Shown: in pieces, positions 1-9,726 of the stretch
Layout: the number at the start of each line of letters is the position of its first letter
Position numbering within the stretch: the first letter of the stretch is position 1
Translations under genes and position numbers: made by a program
Notes under the pieces: model-generated
The model's database searches: none
Told to the model about the DNA's origin: nothing
Seen by the model: the letters and a program-made list of their open reading frames with translations, nothing else
DNA from: Neobacillus notoginsengisoli
GTDB taxonomy: Bacteria > Bacillota > Bacilli > Bacillales > Cytobacillaceae
Reading direction: 5' to 3'
Length of the DNA stretch: 64,000 nucleotides
Assembly: GCF_003515685.1 (NCBI RefSeq)
Contig: NZ_QWEG01000015.1
Coordinates: 1 to 64,000, forward strand

Positions 1-39
1 TATCGTATGCATGAATGATTTTGATTTTATCTTGGAGGG

Positions 40-155
40 AAAGTGCCCTTTTTGACATAATAAAAACTCCCCTTAAAGTAAACAGATTTTTATTTTTTAA
101 TCTGTCTACCTTAAGGGGAGCATATCAATGAGAGGGAGCAGGCACTTTTTTTATT
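40..155 (+). repeat. Nested inverted repeats, terminator-like
   Basis: An outer 8-bp inverted repeat (AAAGTGCC at 40-47, GGCACTTT at 141-148, followed by a T-run) encloses an inner inverted repeat with 22-nt arms at about 68-89 and 100-121. The inner arms match at 20 of 22 positions and begin and end with CTCCCCTTAA/TTAAGGGGAG. The outer stem plus T-run reads as a + strand intrinsic terminator for a gene left of the window. The inner repeat has no T-run and looks like an insertion into the terminator loop, for example abutted ends of a lost element. That history is inference. Confidence 0.5.
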
Positions 156-214
156 GTTTAGGAAACCACCAAGCGCCGATTCTCGCCGCCACCGTCTGGT
201 TTTTTTATTCTGAG

Positions 215-811
215 GTCGTTTAGAAGCTAGTTATGCGACAACCATCCCGATTTTTACTTCGTTTCTGCCGCATAGAGCCTTGTTATGCGACACCGCCCTG
301 GGTTTTCACTGGATTTGTGTCGCATAGAGCCTTGTTATGCGACACCGCCCCGTGTTTTCACTGGGTTTGTGTCGCAAAGAGCCTTGTTATGCGACACCGC
401 TCCGGGTTTTTACTGGATTTGTGTCGCATAGAGCCTTGTTATGCGACACCGCTCCGGTTTTTTACCGGATTTGTGTCGCATAGAGCCTTGTTATGCGACA
501 CCGCCCCGGTTTTTTCCTGGATTTGTGTCGCATAGAGCCTTGTTATGCGACACCGCTCCAGATTTTTAATGGGTTTCTGTCGCATAGAGCCTTGTTATGC
601 GACACCGCCCCGGTTTTTCACTGGGTTTGTGTCGCATAGAGCCTTGTTATGCGACACCGCCCCGGGTTTTTATTGGATTTGTGTCGCATAGAGCCTTGTT
701 ATGCGACACCGCTCCGGTTTTTTACCGGATTTGTGTCGCATAGAGCTTCGTTATGCGATACCGCCCCGGGTTTTTTCAGGATTCCAGTCGCATAGAGCCT
801 TCATATGCGAC
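215..811. repeat. 52-bp tandem array of hairpin repeats, 12 units
   Basis: Units start at 215 (degenerate), 267, 319, 371, 423, 475, 527, 579, 631, 683, 735 and 787, an exact 52-bp period. Each unit carries GTCGCATA, a 9-nt loop (usually GAGCCTTGT) and TATGCGAC, a perfect 8-bp inverted repeat in most units, then a more variable part of the form ACCGCcCCGGTTTTTnACTGGATTTGT. The half-unit around 371 has one mismatch, and the last two units are diverged. Because 52 is not a multiple of 3 the frame rotates, so the open frames across the array (for example 233-535) are not believable genes. It lies downstream of the MMPL gene. Function unknown. Confidence 0.9.
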
Positions 812-937
812 AAGAACACAGGGTTTTTATAGCTCTCCTGTCCCATGGAACCAACCCTTCTTTGCAAAAACAACCGATACTGATTGCGAAGGCTCGTTAG
901 TTCATGATTTCAAGCAAAAAAGCACCCGGCACTATCA

Positions 938-3121
938 CTAGCTCTCTCGCTGTACTTTCTTCTTTCCGTGCCCAAAAAACCACCAGTTCCAGTCGCCCAG
1001 CAGCTTCATCAGCGACGGGACGAGAACCATCCGGACGAGTGTTGCATCAATGAAAATCGCAATCGCGATCCCGACTCCAAGCTGTTTCACAGGCATTACA
1101 CCGGTAAAGGCAAAAGCGCCGGTTACGACAATCATGATGGCCGCTGCGGATGTAATAATCTTACTTGTTGTTGTCAGCCCAAGGATTGTTGATTTGCTGT
1201 TGTCACCAGTCTCAAGATAGAACTCCTGAATACGCGAAATCAAGAACACCTCATAGTCCATTGACAGCCCGAAGACGAGCGAAAAAACAAAGACAGGCAG
1301 GATGAGGGCGATATCAACCGGCTCCGTCCCCAAGTGCCCCTGTTGGAAAGTGTAGACGACAATCCCGAAAGTCGCGCCAAGGCTTAGCACATTCATTAAG
1401 ATGGCTTTTAGTGGAATCAGAATCGAACGGAACGCCATCATCAGTATGATAAACGTAGAAAGAAAGATTAATGCCAATCCGTATGGTGCTTTTTCATAGA
1501 TTTCATCGAAGATTTCCTGTTCAAATTTGATGTGTCCGCCGAAGTAAGTTTTGAGACCATAGTCCTTTTCAGACCACTCCCTTACCCATGCCCGGGCTTT
1601 GTTCGAATGCTCCCCTGTCTTCAAAAAGACATTTACAAGCATCTTATTTTCCTTGATAAAATGTTCCTCAGCCATGGCAAACTTTTGAGCCGCTGCTGCC
1701 TCACCCGAAGACAGGATCTTGGCTTGTGTATATTCCACTCCATTTGAAATCCCGGTGGCGGTGAAAATTGATTCAATGGAATTGACTAGTTTGCTGTCCT
1801 CCAAATTGGCAATCGCCTTACTAGCCGCATCCAGATTCTCCTCATCTACCATCCTTCCATTTGCTTCAAACACAACGGTGATTTTTTGATAGTCCCGTTT
1901 GTCCTCTGGCTGGAATTCCTTTCTGAATGTTTCATAAGCAACTCTGGACTCAACATTTTTTGGCAGTGAATCGGTCCCAGGAATCGTCAGCCGCATATCC
2001 ATGGCTGGAATAAGGCAAGCAATCAGGATGGCGAAAGCCGCGAGCATCATGATAACTGGATGCTTCATGACCGTTTTGGCAAAAGAATGCCACCAGCTCT
2101 TCTTATTCTTGCCAGGTTTAATGAGAGTAAATTTATGGATTCGCTCGCCTAGGAGCGACAGGAAAGCGGGCAGAAACGTAACGGCGCAAAGTGCAGATAC
2201 GAATACCACGACCATGCCGCCAAGAGCGACATTTTGGAATATATCAATTTGGATGAACAGAAGTCCCGACAGCCCGATAAAGACGCATAATGCAGAAAAA
2301 ATGATTGCCCTGCCAGCAGTTGCAACTGTTATTTCAATGCTTTCCCGTACAGATTTCGTCTGCAGTTCTTCCTTATATCGGTTAATAATTAACAGCGCGA
2401 AATCGATACTTAATGCAAGCCCAATCATCGGGACTATATTTAAAACAAAAATCGATAAATTTGCTGTATAGCTGAAGAAATACATGATGCCCATCGTCGT
2501 TAAAATGGAGACGATCCCAATAATCAGAGGGATGGAAGCAGCGACGAGGCCGCCAAATGCAAGAATTAAAACAACTAATGCAATCGGGAGGCCAATCATT
2601 TCCGCCCGGGCAAGATCCTTCTGGCTTGCTTCATTCAAGTCTTTTACTATTACCGGCTCTCCGGTCATTTTGACACGGATGCCCTTGTCACTTTTCAAAA
2701 AAGTTTTTAACTCGCGGATTTCATCTGCAAGGCTGCCCGCATCTTTATCATAGGAAATGACTCCATAGGCGTAATTTCCCTTGAACATCCCTTCCATTTC
2801 AAAAGGGGATGTCACGCTTGAAGCAGATTTGACCTTTTTAAGCCGTTTAAAAGTATCCTGAATATAAGCATGCCATTCCTGTTCCGGCACTCCTTTTTCT
2901 TTCTCAAAAAGAAGAATGACGGTTGATTCCGGCTGCCCAAAGTCTTTTTCAAGGATGTCCCTTGTTTCATTATATGTCCCTTCGTAGTCGAAACCATTAC
3001 CGCTTAATACAGATGGAAGCTTGAAGGCAAATAATGCGAAAAAAACAATGATTGCCACCCATACCGCCAATACCGAAAATTTATATTGATCTGCAAGCCG
3101 TCCGAGCCTACCCAAACCCAT
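938..3121 (-). CDS. MMPL family RND-type membrane transporter (YdfJ-like)
   Basis: Inner-membrane exporter of the MMPL branch of the RND superfamily, about 727 residues with two repeated halves, each of one N-terminal helix, a large extracytoplasmic domain and a block of five or six helices. The first helix is near residues 15-35. The two conserved TM4-type motifs are visible: GLALSIDFALLIINRYKEEL in the first half and GLSMDYEVFLISRIQEFY in the second. B. subtilis YdfJ is similar in length; the substrate is unknown (lipids or drugs in characterised relatives). AGGAGG lies only 2 nt before the ATG at 3121, so the TTG at codon 3 (3113-3115, 8 nt from AGGAGG) may be the true start. It is monocistronic, with no terminator before the repeat array. 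Confidence 0.85.
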   Translation of the reverse strand: MGLGRLGRLADQYKFSVLAVWVAIIVFFALFAFKLPSVLSGNGFDYEGTYNETRDILEKDFGQPESTVILLFEKEKGVPEQEWHAYIQDTFKRLKKVKSASSVTSPFEMEGMFKGNYAYGVISYDKDAGSLADEIRELKTFLKSDKGIRVKMTGEPVIVKDLNEASQKDLARAEMIGLPIALVVLILAFGGLVAASIPLIIGIVSILTTMGIMYFFSYTANLSIFVLNIVPMIGLALSIDFALLIINRYKEELQTKSVRESIEITVATAGRAIIFSALCVFIGLSGLLFIQIDIFQNVALGGMVVVFVSALCAVTFLPAFLSLLGERIHKFTLIKPGKNKKSWWHSFAKTVMKHPVIMMLAAFAILIACLIPAMDMRLTIPGTDSLPKNVESRVAYETFRKEFQPEDKRDYQKITVVFEANGRMVDEENLDAASKAIANLEDSKLVNSIESIFTATGISNGVEYTQAKILSSGEAAAAQKFAMAEEHFIKENKMLVNVFLKTGEHSNKARAWVREWSEKDYGLKTYFGGHIKFEQEIFDEIYEKAPYGLALIFLSTFIILMMAFRSILIPLKAILMNVLSLGATFGIVVYTFQQGHLGTEPVDIALILPVFVFSLVFGLSMDYEVFLISRIQEFYLETGDNSKSTILGLTTTSKIITSAAAIMIVVTGAFAFTGVMPVKQLGVGIAIAIFIDATLVRMVLVPSLMKLLGDWNWWFFGHGKKKVQRES

Positions 3122-3275
3122 GACCTCCTTTTCTACTCTCCCTTATACTCATTCTTTCATATTTAAACGCAATTTTAGCTGAATTTTTAAACAGAATGAT
3201 GAAATAAATTGGAATGCCGCATTCACCATTCCTTTTTGGTAAAATAAAGCTATGACTAGGATGCGGGTGATTTAT

Positions 3276-4232
3276 TTGGAAAAAGAAAAACTGGCCAAAA
3301 TAATAGAAGCGGCCAAGCTTTATTATCTTTTAGACTACAACCAACATGATATAGCAAAAGTGCTCGGTGTTTCCAGGCCGACGGTTTCCCGGCTTCTGCA
3401 AACGGCAAAGGAAGAGGGCATTGTCCAAATTACGATCAAAGACCCTACAGAGAACGTTGAAAACCTGTCTGCCGCACTTGAGGAGAGATTCGGGCTGAAA
3501 AAAGCCATCGTTGTTTCGATTCCGCAGTACGAGGGAAATATTATTAAAACATTTCTTGGTGAAGTCGCGGCAGGCTACCTTCATGAAATCGTACAGGACG
3601 GAGATACGATTGGCGTGACGTGGGGAACAACCCTACACCATGTAGCTGTTGAACTGAAGCAGAAGGCAGTAAAAGATGTGAAGGTTGTCCAGCTAAAAGG
3701 CGGGGTCAGCCACTCGGAAACAAATACGTACGCTTCTGAAATCCTCTATTTGTTCGGGAAGGCGTTCAATACGGCTCCACATCACTTGCCGCTGCCGGCG
3801 ATTGTCGATCACCCGGTTGTGAAGCAGGCGATGGAGGCGGACAGGCATATTAGGAAAATACTCGAACTTGGCAAGAAAGCGAATATCGCCATGTTTACGA
3901 TTGGTCCGGTTAAGGAAGAAGCGCTTCTCTTCCAGCTTGGCTATTTTTCAAAAAGCGATCTCGACACCTTGTATGGGAAAGCGGCCGGCGATATTTGTTC
4001 GCGCTTTTTCGATAAGGACGGCAAGATTTGCAATGAAAGTCTAAATGAACGGACTCTCGGCATCAATCTTGAGGACTTAAAGGGAAAGGAGCATTCCATT
4101 CTCGTCGCAGGAGGCCAGAATAAAGTTGATGGCATTTTCGGGGCATTAAAAGGGAAATATACAAATGTGCTGATTACAGATCATGTTACAGCTCAAAGCT
4201 TAATCGAAAGGTCCGAATCGTTGGAAAAATAA
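3276..4232 (+). CDS. deoR: Deoxyribonucleoside regulator DeoR (SorC family)
   Basis: SorC-type regulator: an N-terminal helix-turn-helix (QHDIAKVLGVSRPTVSRLLQ) followed by a sugar-binding effector domain. B. subtilis DeoR represses the deo operon and is released by deoxyribose-5-phosphate. The frame opens at ATG 3252, but a TTG at 3276 preceded by a weak GGGTGA gives an N-terminus (LEKEKLAKIIEAAKLYY) that fits the B. subtilis protein length better (about 318 residues). It sits directly upstream of deoC with its operator between them, the same arrangement as in B. subtilis. Family assignment is firm; the start is moderately sure. Confidence 0.9.
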   Translation: MEKEKLAKIIEAAKLYYLLDYNQHDIAKVLGVSRPTVSRLLQTAKEEGIVQITIKDPTENVENLSAALEERFGLKKAIVVSIPQYEGNIIKTFLGEVAAGYLHEIVQDGDTIGVTWGTTLHHVAVELKQKAVKDVKVVQLKGGVSHSETNTYASEILYLFGKAFNTAPHHLPLPAIVDHPVVKQAMEADRHIRKILELGKKANIAMFTIGPVKEEALLFQLGYFSKSDLDTLYGKAAGDICSRFFDKDGKICNESLNERTLGINLEDLKGKEHSILVAGGQNKVDGIFGALKGKYTNVLITDHVTAQSLIERSESLEK

Positions 4233-4238
4233 AACTTA

Positions 4239-4288
4239 AACATTTGTTCATAAATGCTTTTACAAATGTTCGCCCTTTTTGATATAGT
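4239..4288 (+). promoter_or_regulatory. deoC promoter with DeoR-type operator
   Basis: AACATTTGT (4239-4247) and ACAAATGTT (4262-4270) form a perfect 9-bp inverted repeat. A further AAATG half-site lies at 4252-4256. A SigA-like promoter TTTACA (4259-4264), 18-bp spacer, TATAGT (4283-4288) overlaps the right arm, so binding there would block the -35 region. That DeoR is the ligand is inferred from position. Confidence 0.6.
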
Positions 4289-4318
4289 TGAATTAGGAAT
4301 TAATAGGAGGTTGTTAAC

Positions 4319-4993
4319 ATGTCAAAAACGGTTGCAAAAATGATTGATCATACGTTATTAAAAGCGAATGCGACAAAAGATGAAATTACGAAGCTTGCTG
4401 AAGAGGCGAAAGAATACCAATTTGCATCGGTCTGTGTAAACCCTACCTGGGTAAAAACGGCGGCAGAATTGCTACAGGATGCGCCGGAAGTAAAAGTGTG
4501 CACTGTCATTGGATTCCCACTTGGCGCCAGCACACCTGAAACGAAAGCATTCGAAACAAAGGACGCTATTGAAAATGGCGCAACAGAAGTGGATATGGTC
4601 ATTAACATAGGGGCACTCAAAGATGGAAATGAGGAGCTTGTTGAGCGTGATATCCGTGCGGTTGTCGATGCGGCGAAAGGGAAGGCGCTGACAAAAGTAA
4701 TCATCGAAACGGCACTGCTGACGGACGATGAAAAAGTAAAGGCTTGCGAACTGGCTGTTAAAGCCGGTGCTGATTTTGTCAAGACCTCTACAGGATTTTC
4801 CACAGCTGGCGCAACGTTCGAGGATATCAGCCTGATGAGGAAAACAGTCGGTCCGGATATCGGCGTGAAGGCTTCCGGCGGAGTCAGAAGCCGTGAGGAT
4901 GCCTTGAAGATGATTGAAGCAGGGGCAACAAGGATTGGCGCAAGCTCAGGAGTATCTATCGTAAAAGGTGAAACATCGAGTAATTCATACTAA
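4319..4993 (+). CDS. deoC: Deoxyribose-phosphate aldolase
   Basis: Cleaves 2-deoxy-D-ribose 5-phosphate to glyceraldehyde 3-phosphate and acetaldehyde, the last step of deoxynucleoside catabolism. It is a 224-residue TIM-barrel class I aldolase. The Schiff-base lysine is Lys155 in DFVKTSTGF, the second active-site lysine is Lys184 in VKASGG, and an acidic residue sits at Asp92 in [14 protein letters not shown] lies before the ATG. It is first in an operon with a XapX-like protein and cdd, behind the DeoR-type operator. Confidence 0.96.
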   Translation: MSKTVAKMIDHTLLKANATKDEITKLAEEAKEYQFASVCVNPTWVKTAAELLQDAPEVKVCTVIGFPLGASTPETKAFETKDAIENGATEVDMVINIGALKDGNEELVERDIRAVVDAAKGKALTKVIIETALLTDDEKVKACELAVKAGADFVKTSTGFSTAGATFEDISLMRKTVGPDIGVKASGGVRSREDALKMIEAGATRIGASSGVSIVKGETSSNSY

Positions 4994-5017
4994 ACCATCA
5001 AGTGAAGAGGGTATGAG

Positions 5018-5604
<587 letters not shown>

Positions 5605-5624
5605 ATGATTCTTCTTTGCAAAAC

Positions 5625-5650
5625 AAGAGCCGGCCCCCGAGTCGGCTCTT
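5625..5650. terminator. Terminator after cdd
   Basis: AAGAGCCG (5625-5632) pairs with CGGCTCTT (5643-5650). It lies between convergent cdd and the glycosylase gene, and the T-run on the + side is weak (ACATTTTC). Confidence 0.6.
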
Positions 5651-5665
5651 ACATTTTCTATTAGG

Positions 5666-6280
5666 TCATCTCGAAACAAACGGGTTCCCTGTAACCCAAA
5701 AACGCCATGGGTAATCCTTCGCTTCATCTGAGTTGCCAATTCCAATCCGTGGGCCGGTGGAAAAGGCCTCAGGGGGAAACCCCTTTGCGATAAAAAGCGG
5801 CGGTTCGGTAAATTTCCTGCCATAATCCTCTTTCGTAATCCCCATTGCCTTTGTCAGCTTCCCCGGTCCGCTCGTCAGTTTGACCGTTTCCAAAACGCCT
5901 CTCCGTTCATGCATCAAGGCCTCTCCGTAAACAGGCTCAAGTGCCCTGATCAGGACAGCCTCCGGATTGTCAATCCCTCCGCTGACAACATTGACAAGGC
6001 AATGGGTATGCATGACATATGTATAAACCAAACCGGATTCCCCGAACATAATTTCTGTCCGCTTTGTCCGCCGGTTCATATAACTATGGGCAGCGCGGTC
6101 ACCAGGGCCTATGTAGGCCTCAGTTTCAACGATATAGCCGGCTGTCAGCCCTTCAGGTGTTTCTTTTGCCAAAATACAACCGAGAAGGGAGCGGGCAAGC
6201 TCCAATGTTGGCTGTTCAAAAAATGGCTGGGCAAGGGGAGCCAGAGACGGCCCATTTTTCCCTCCAATGTCTAACTTCAT
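5666..6280 (-). CDS. 3-methyladenine DNA glycosylase (AAG/MPG family)
   Basis: Base-excision repair enzyme removing alkylated purines. 204 residues with the family signature around VETEAYIGPGDRAAHSY (from about residue 51), containing the catalytic glutamate, and YTYVMHTHCLVNVVSG further on. The frame extends to ATG 6295, but GGAGGA lies inside that extension, 5-6 nt before ATG 6280, so 6280 is taken as the start. B. subtilis YxlJ belongs to this family. Single gene, convergent with the deo operon. Confidence 0.9.
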   Translation of the reverse strand: MKLDIGGKNGPSLAPLAQPFFEQPTLELARSLLGCILAKETPEGLTAGYIVETEAYIGPGDRAAHSYMNRRTKRTEIMFGESGLVYTYVMHTHCLVNVVSGGIDNPEAVLIRALEPVYGEALMHERRGVLETVKLTSGPGKLTKAMGITKEDYGRKFTEPPLFIAKGFPPEAFSTGPRIGIGNSDEAKDYPWRFWVTGNPFVSR

Positions 6281-6313
6281 AATCTTCCTCCACAAAAATG
6301 CTGTTTTTAAAAC

Positions 6314-6349
6314 AATTCCCCTTTATTCAAGTGATTAATCAGGGGAATT
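6314..6349. other. Inverted repeat upstream of glycosylase gene
   Basis: AATTCCCCT (6314-6322) and AGGGGAATT (6341-6349) are perfectly complementary, with an inner TGATTAATCA palindrome. No T-run follows on either strand, so a terminator is unlikely. It lies between two divergent genes (glycosylase and aspartase) and could be an operator; the regulator is unknown. Confidence 0.4.
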
Positions 6350-6495
6350 AGGAAGGTGATCCAATAAGTTAAAGGCCAGCATGCCGCAAAGGGGCTTTTT
6401 GTCATTGAATATCCCTGATTTTCAACCCCTATATAAGGTATAATAAATATGTTAAAGAAGTAACAACGATAGGCATAAACAAAGGGGCGGACGAA

Positions 6496-7938
6496 ATGAG
6501 CAAGATGACAGAGTACAGAATTGAACATGACTTCCTGGGGGAAAAGGAAGTCCCGGCAGAAGCCTATTACGGAGTTCAGACTCTCCGTGCAGTGGAAAAC
6601 TTTCCAATCACGGGGTATACAATTGATCCCAGTCTTATTAAAGCGCTAGCAATAGTCAAGAAATCAGCGGCTATGGCCAATAGGGATACGAACCAGCTTG
6701 ATCCAAGGGTAGCGGATGCAATTATTACGGCGGCAGACGAAGTCATTGAAGGGCACTGGCATGACCAATTCATTGTCGACCCAATTCAAGGCGGAGCTGG
6801 CACGTCTGTCAATATGAATGCGAATGAAGTCATTGCCAACAGGGGCCTTGAGCTTCTAGGCAAAGAAAAGGGCAATTACGAAACGATTAGCCCAAATACA
6901 CATGTAAACATGGCTCAATCAACGAACGATGCTTTTCCGACAGCGATCCATATCGCTGTACTATCTTCCCTTAGGGGACTGCTGCAAAACATGGAGGCGC
7001 TGAATGCGGCATTCGAGGTTAAGGCGAAGGAATTTGATGATGTGATTAAAATGGGCAGAACGCATTTGCAGGATGCAGTGCCGATCAGGCTTGGCCAAGA
7101 ATTCCAGGCATATGCCCGCGTCTTGGGGCGTGATATTGAGCGGGTAAGGAATTCGCGCCAACATCTATTTGAAGTGAATATGGGTGCGACCGCTGTAGGG
7201 ACAGGCCTGAATGCGGATCCCGAATATATTGACAAAGTCGTGCGCTATCTTGCACAAAATAGCGGTTTTCCGCTCGTAAAAGCGGAGCATCTTGTCGATG
7301 CCACACAAAATACTGATTGTTACCTTGAAGTCTCCTCTGCACTTAAGGTATGCATGATGAATATGTCTAAGGTCGCAAATGACCTGAGGATGATGGCATC
7401 CGGACCAAGGGCAGGGCTAGGGGAAATCGTGCTTCCGGCACGCCAACCAGGGTCGTCCATTATGCCAGGTAAGGTGAATCCGGTTATGGCCGAAGTGCTG
7501 AATCAGGTCGCTTTCCAGGTCATCGGCAACGACCATACGATTTGTCTTGCTTCAGAAGCTGGACAATTCGAATTGAATGTCATGGAGCCGGTGCTTGTCT
7601 TTAACTTGCTGCAGTCGATTAACATCATGACCAATGTGTTTGATGTTTTCCGTAAGTATTGCCTTGAAGGCATTGAAGCGAACAAAGAAAGGCTCCAGGA
7701 ATACGTAAACAACAGCGTAGGAATCATTACGGCAATTAACCCACATGTCGGCTATGAAACAGCCGCATCCATTGCCAAGGAAGCCATTGAGACGGGGAAG
7801 TCAGTCAGAGAGCTTTGCCTTGAAAGGCAAGTACTGACAGAAGACGAACTCGATGCCATCCTCCATCCATTTGAAATGACAGACCCAGGAATTTCAGGAA
7901 AAGAACTGTTAAAGAAGAAGGACTTAATCGGAGTATAA
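6496..7938 (+). CDS. aspA: Aspartate ammonia-lyase (aspartase)
   Basis: Converts L-aspartate to fumarate and ammonia. 480 residues, aspartase/fumarase superfamily, with the signature GSSIMPGKVNP near residue 318 (catalytic serine loop) and upstream substrate-binding motifs SPNTHVNMAQSTND and GRTHLQDAVP. These patterns favour aspartase over fumarase C. Starts at ATG 6496 after GGGGCGG. A -10-like TATAAT lies at 6439-6444 with a poor -35. Called ansB in B. subtilis, where it is paired with asparaginase; no asparaginase is present here. Confidence 0.93.
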   Translation: MSKMTEYRIEHDFLGEKEVPAEAYYGVQTLRAVENFPITGYTIDPSLIKALAIVKKSAAMANRDTNQLDPRVADAIITAADEVIEGHWHDQFIVDPIQGGAGTSVNMNANEVIANRGLELLGKEKGNYETISPNTHVNMAQSTNDAFPTAIHIAVLSSLRGLLQNMEALNAAFEVKAKEFDDVIKMGRTHLQDAVPIRLGQEFQAYARVLGRDIERVRNSRQHLFEVNMGATAVGTGLNADPEYIDKVVRYLAQNSGFPLVKAEHLVDATQNTDCYLEVSSALKVCMMNMSKVANDLRMMASGPRAGLGEIVLPARQPGSSIMPGKVNPVMAEVLNQVAFQVIGNDHTICLASEAGQFELNVMEPVLVFNLLQSINIMTNVFDVFRKYCLEGIEANKERLQEYVNNSVGIITAINPHVGYETAASIAKEAIETGKSVRELCLERQVLTEDELDAILHPFEMTDPGISGKELLKKKDLIGV

Positions 7939-7953
7939 TTTTTGCAAAAAAAC

Positions 7954-7985
7954 AAGGCATCTTCCGCGGGGAAGATGCCGTTTAT
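7954..7985. terminator. Bidirectional terminator aspA/pit
   Basis: GGCATCTTCC (7956-7965) pairs with GGAAGATGCC (7970-7979). GTTTATTT follows on the + strand and a T-rich run (from GCAAAAAAACAA) on the - strand, fitting shared use by convergent aspA and pit. Confidence 0.85.
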
Positions 7986-8984
7986 TTATAAGAAAATATT
8001 CAAAATATAATAGAAGGTCGCCGCTATCAAAGCTGAAATCGGCAGTGTAATCACCCACGTAATCAGCATCCTCTGCGCAGTACCCCATTTCACGCCCTTT
8101 AAGCGGTGAGACGCACCCACACCAAGGATTCCAGAAGAAATAACATGCGTGGTGCTGACAGGAAGGTGAATGTACGTAGCACCAAAGATAATCGCTGCTC
8201 CTGTTAAATCTGCCGCGACTCCGTTGATTGGGCGGATTTTCATGATTTTACCGCCGACTGTCTTAATGATCTTCCACCCGCCGACAGATGTACCTAATCC
8301 CATCGCAGTCGCACAAGCCAATTGGACCCAGAAGGGAATATCGGCTGTGTCTACATAACCATTGGCAATCAGGGCCATTGTAATGATCCCCATTGCCTTT
8401 TGAGCATCGTTCGTTCCATGAGTGTATGACTGCAGCGCGGCAGTTCCAATTTGGATTAACCGAAAATTGCGGTTTGTCTTGGTCAGATTGGCGTTTTTAA
8501 AGACAAATTTAAAAATGGTATAGACAATATATCCAACAACAAAGGCAAGGATTGGCGAGAAAATAAGAGCCTCAAGGATTTTCAGGAAGCCTTGGTATTC
8601 AATGGTTTGAAATCCTGAAGAAGCAATAGCCGCCCCTGCAATTGAACCGATTAACGTATGGGATGAACTGCTTGGAATCCCATAATACCAGGTGAGCAAG
8701 TTCCAGGTAATACCTGACAGAAGGGCGGCCATAATGACGACAGTCCCGTTCTGAAGGGTAAATGGATCAACAATCCCCTTCGTAATCGTTTTGGCAACCC
8801 CGGTAAATGTCATAGCACCGACGAAGTTCATAATGGAAGCAAGAATGATTGCGTGCCGAGGTTTGAGGGCTTTGGTTGATACGGAAGTGGCAATTGCGTT
8901 AGCCGTATCGTGAAACCCGTTAATAAAATCAAACGTAAGAGCGAAAATGACAATTGCTACGGTTAATATAAATACAGCATCCAT
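7986..8984 (-). CDS. pit: Low-affinity inorganic phosphate transporter, PiT family
   Basis: 332-residue polytopic membrane protein with the duplicated PiT signatures: FINGFHDTANAIATSVSTKAL near the N-terminus and SYTHGTNDAQKAMGI in the second half. Imports metal-phosphate complexes with protons. It begins 11 nt after the DUF47 gene ends, forming the same two-gene operon as B. subtilis ykaA-pit. Confidence 0.93.
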   Translation of the reverse strand: MDAVFILTVAIVIFALTFDFINGFHDTANAIATSVSTKALKPRHAIILASIMNFVGAMTFTGVAKTITKGIVDPFTLQNGTVVIMAALLSGITWNLLTWYYGIPSSSSHTLIGSIAGAAIASSGFQTIEYQGFLKILEALIFSPILAFVVGYIVYTIFKFVFKNANLTKTNRNFRLIQIGTAALQSYTHGTNDAQKAMGIITMALIANGYVDTADIPFWVQLACATAMGLGTSVGGWKIIKTVGGKIMKIRPINGVAADLTGAAIIFGATYIHLPVSTTHVISSGILGVGASHRLKGVKWGTAQRMLITWVITLPISALIAATFYYILNIFL

Positions 8985-8995
8985 AGTTAAGCTCC

Positions 8996-9613
8996 TTACG
9001 CGTTTTTCATGATGATGGTTTCAAGTGTGTTTGCAACGCCCTGGCAGCTGTCGGCAATATCTTCCAGCGTCTCGTAAATCTCTTTGTATTGAATGATCCG
9101 GATGGGATCTTTTTCTACAGAGAAAAGATGCTTGATTGATTGTCTCAAAATACCGTCACATTTTGATTCGTAGTCCTTAATTGAAATGGCGTGTTCACGG
9201 ATTTGAAGCAATTTTTTCGTTGCCAGTAGTGTGATCGCCTTTTCAATTTCCAGCACGCTGCTCTGGATTGCAGAGGTGAACTGGAGCATGTAGTCATCCG
9301 CATCAGTGATCGAGTACATTTCAAAAAGTGCCGCGCAGTGCTCAAGACCGTCAAGCACATCGTCCATGCTGTTCGAAAGGTGAAGGATATCTTCCCGTTC
9401 AATTGGAGTAATAAACGCGTCATTCAGTTCTTTAATCACTGTATGTACAAACGTATCACCTTTTGTTTCAAACTCCTTCATACTTTCAGAAAAAATTCTT
9501 AAATCACTTACGTTTTTTAGCTTATAGTCAGTAAAGTAATTTACACTTTCTCTAAGGTTTGAAGCAATTTCAGCAAGAAGTATAGAAAACTTGTCATTCT
9601 TCTTAAAAACCAT
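8996..9613 (-). CDS. ykaA: DUF47 (PhoU-like) Pit accessory protein
   Basis: 205-residue all-helical protein of the DUF47/PhoU-like family, which pairs with PiT transporters. Family-type acidic and helical segments are visible (FETKGDTFVHTVIKELNDAF, REDILHLSNSMDDVLDGLEH). It is the first gene of the operon with pit; the relative in B. subtilis is YkaA. It probably modulates transport, an inference from gene pairing. The start ATG at 9613 is preceded by a GGGGG stretch. Confidence 0.9.
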   Translation of the reverse strand: MVFKKNDKFSILLAEIASNLRESVNYFTDYKLKNVSDLRIFSESMKEFETKGDTFVHTVIKELNDAFITPIEREDILHLSNSMDDVLDGLEHCAALFEMYSITDADDYMLQFTSAIQSSVLEIEKAITLLATKKLLQIREHAISIKDYESKCDGILRQSIKHLFSVEKDPIRIIQYKEIYETLEDIADSCQGVANTLETIIMKNA

Positions 9614-9698
9614 TTTGGATAACCCCCGTTTTTTGATCCAGTTTCAAAAGACTTAAGCTAAACTATTGTATAGGAATTTTGTCGAAAAAGAAAAGATG

Positions 9699-9726
9699 TT
9701 TACATCAAATTTACAAAAACTTAACA
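9699..9726. promoter_or_regulatory. Pho-box-like direct repeats
   Basis: TTTACA (9699-9704), TTTACA (9710-9715) and TTAACA (9721-9726) are spaced exactly 11 bp apart, matching the PhoP direct-repeat consensus TT(A/T/C)ACA with about 5-bp spacers. They lie between the divergent ykaA-pit operon and the aldo/keto reductase gene. A -10-like CATAAT at 9742-9747 lies downstream on the + strand, and a TACAAT (minus strand, 9670-9665) serves the other direction. Confidence 0.6.

Noticed and set aside
233-535. 100-residue open frame with repeated CRIEPCYATP-like units
   Set aside because: It is a by-product of the 52-bp repeat array. The period is not a multiple of three, so successive units are read in different frames, and there is no ribosome site.
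215-811. CRISPR array
   Set aside because: Units lack unique spacers; the intervening bases are themselves repeated, and no cas genes are near.
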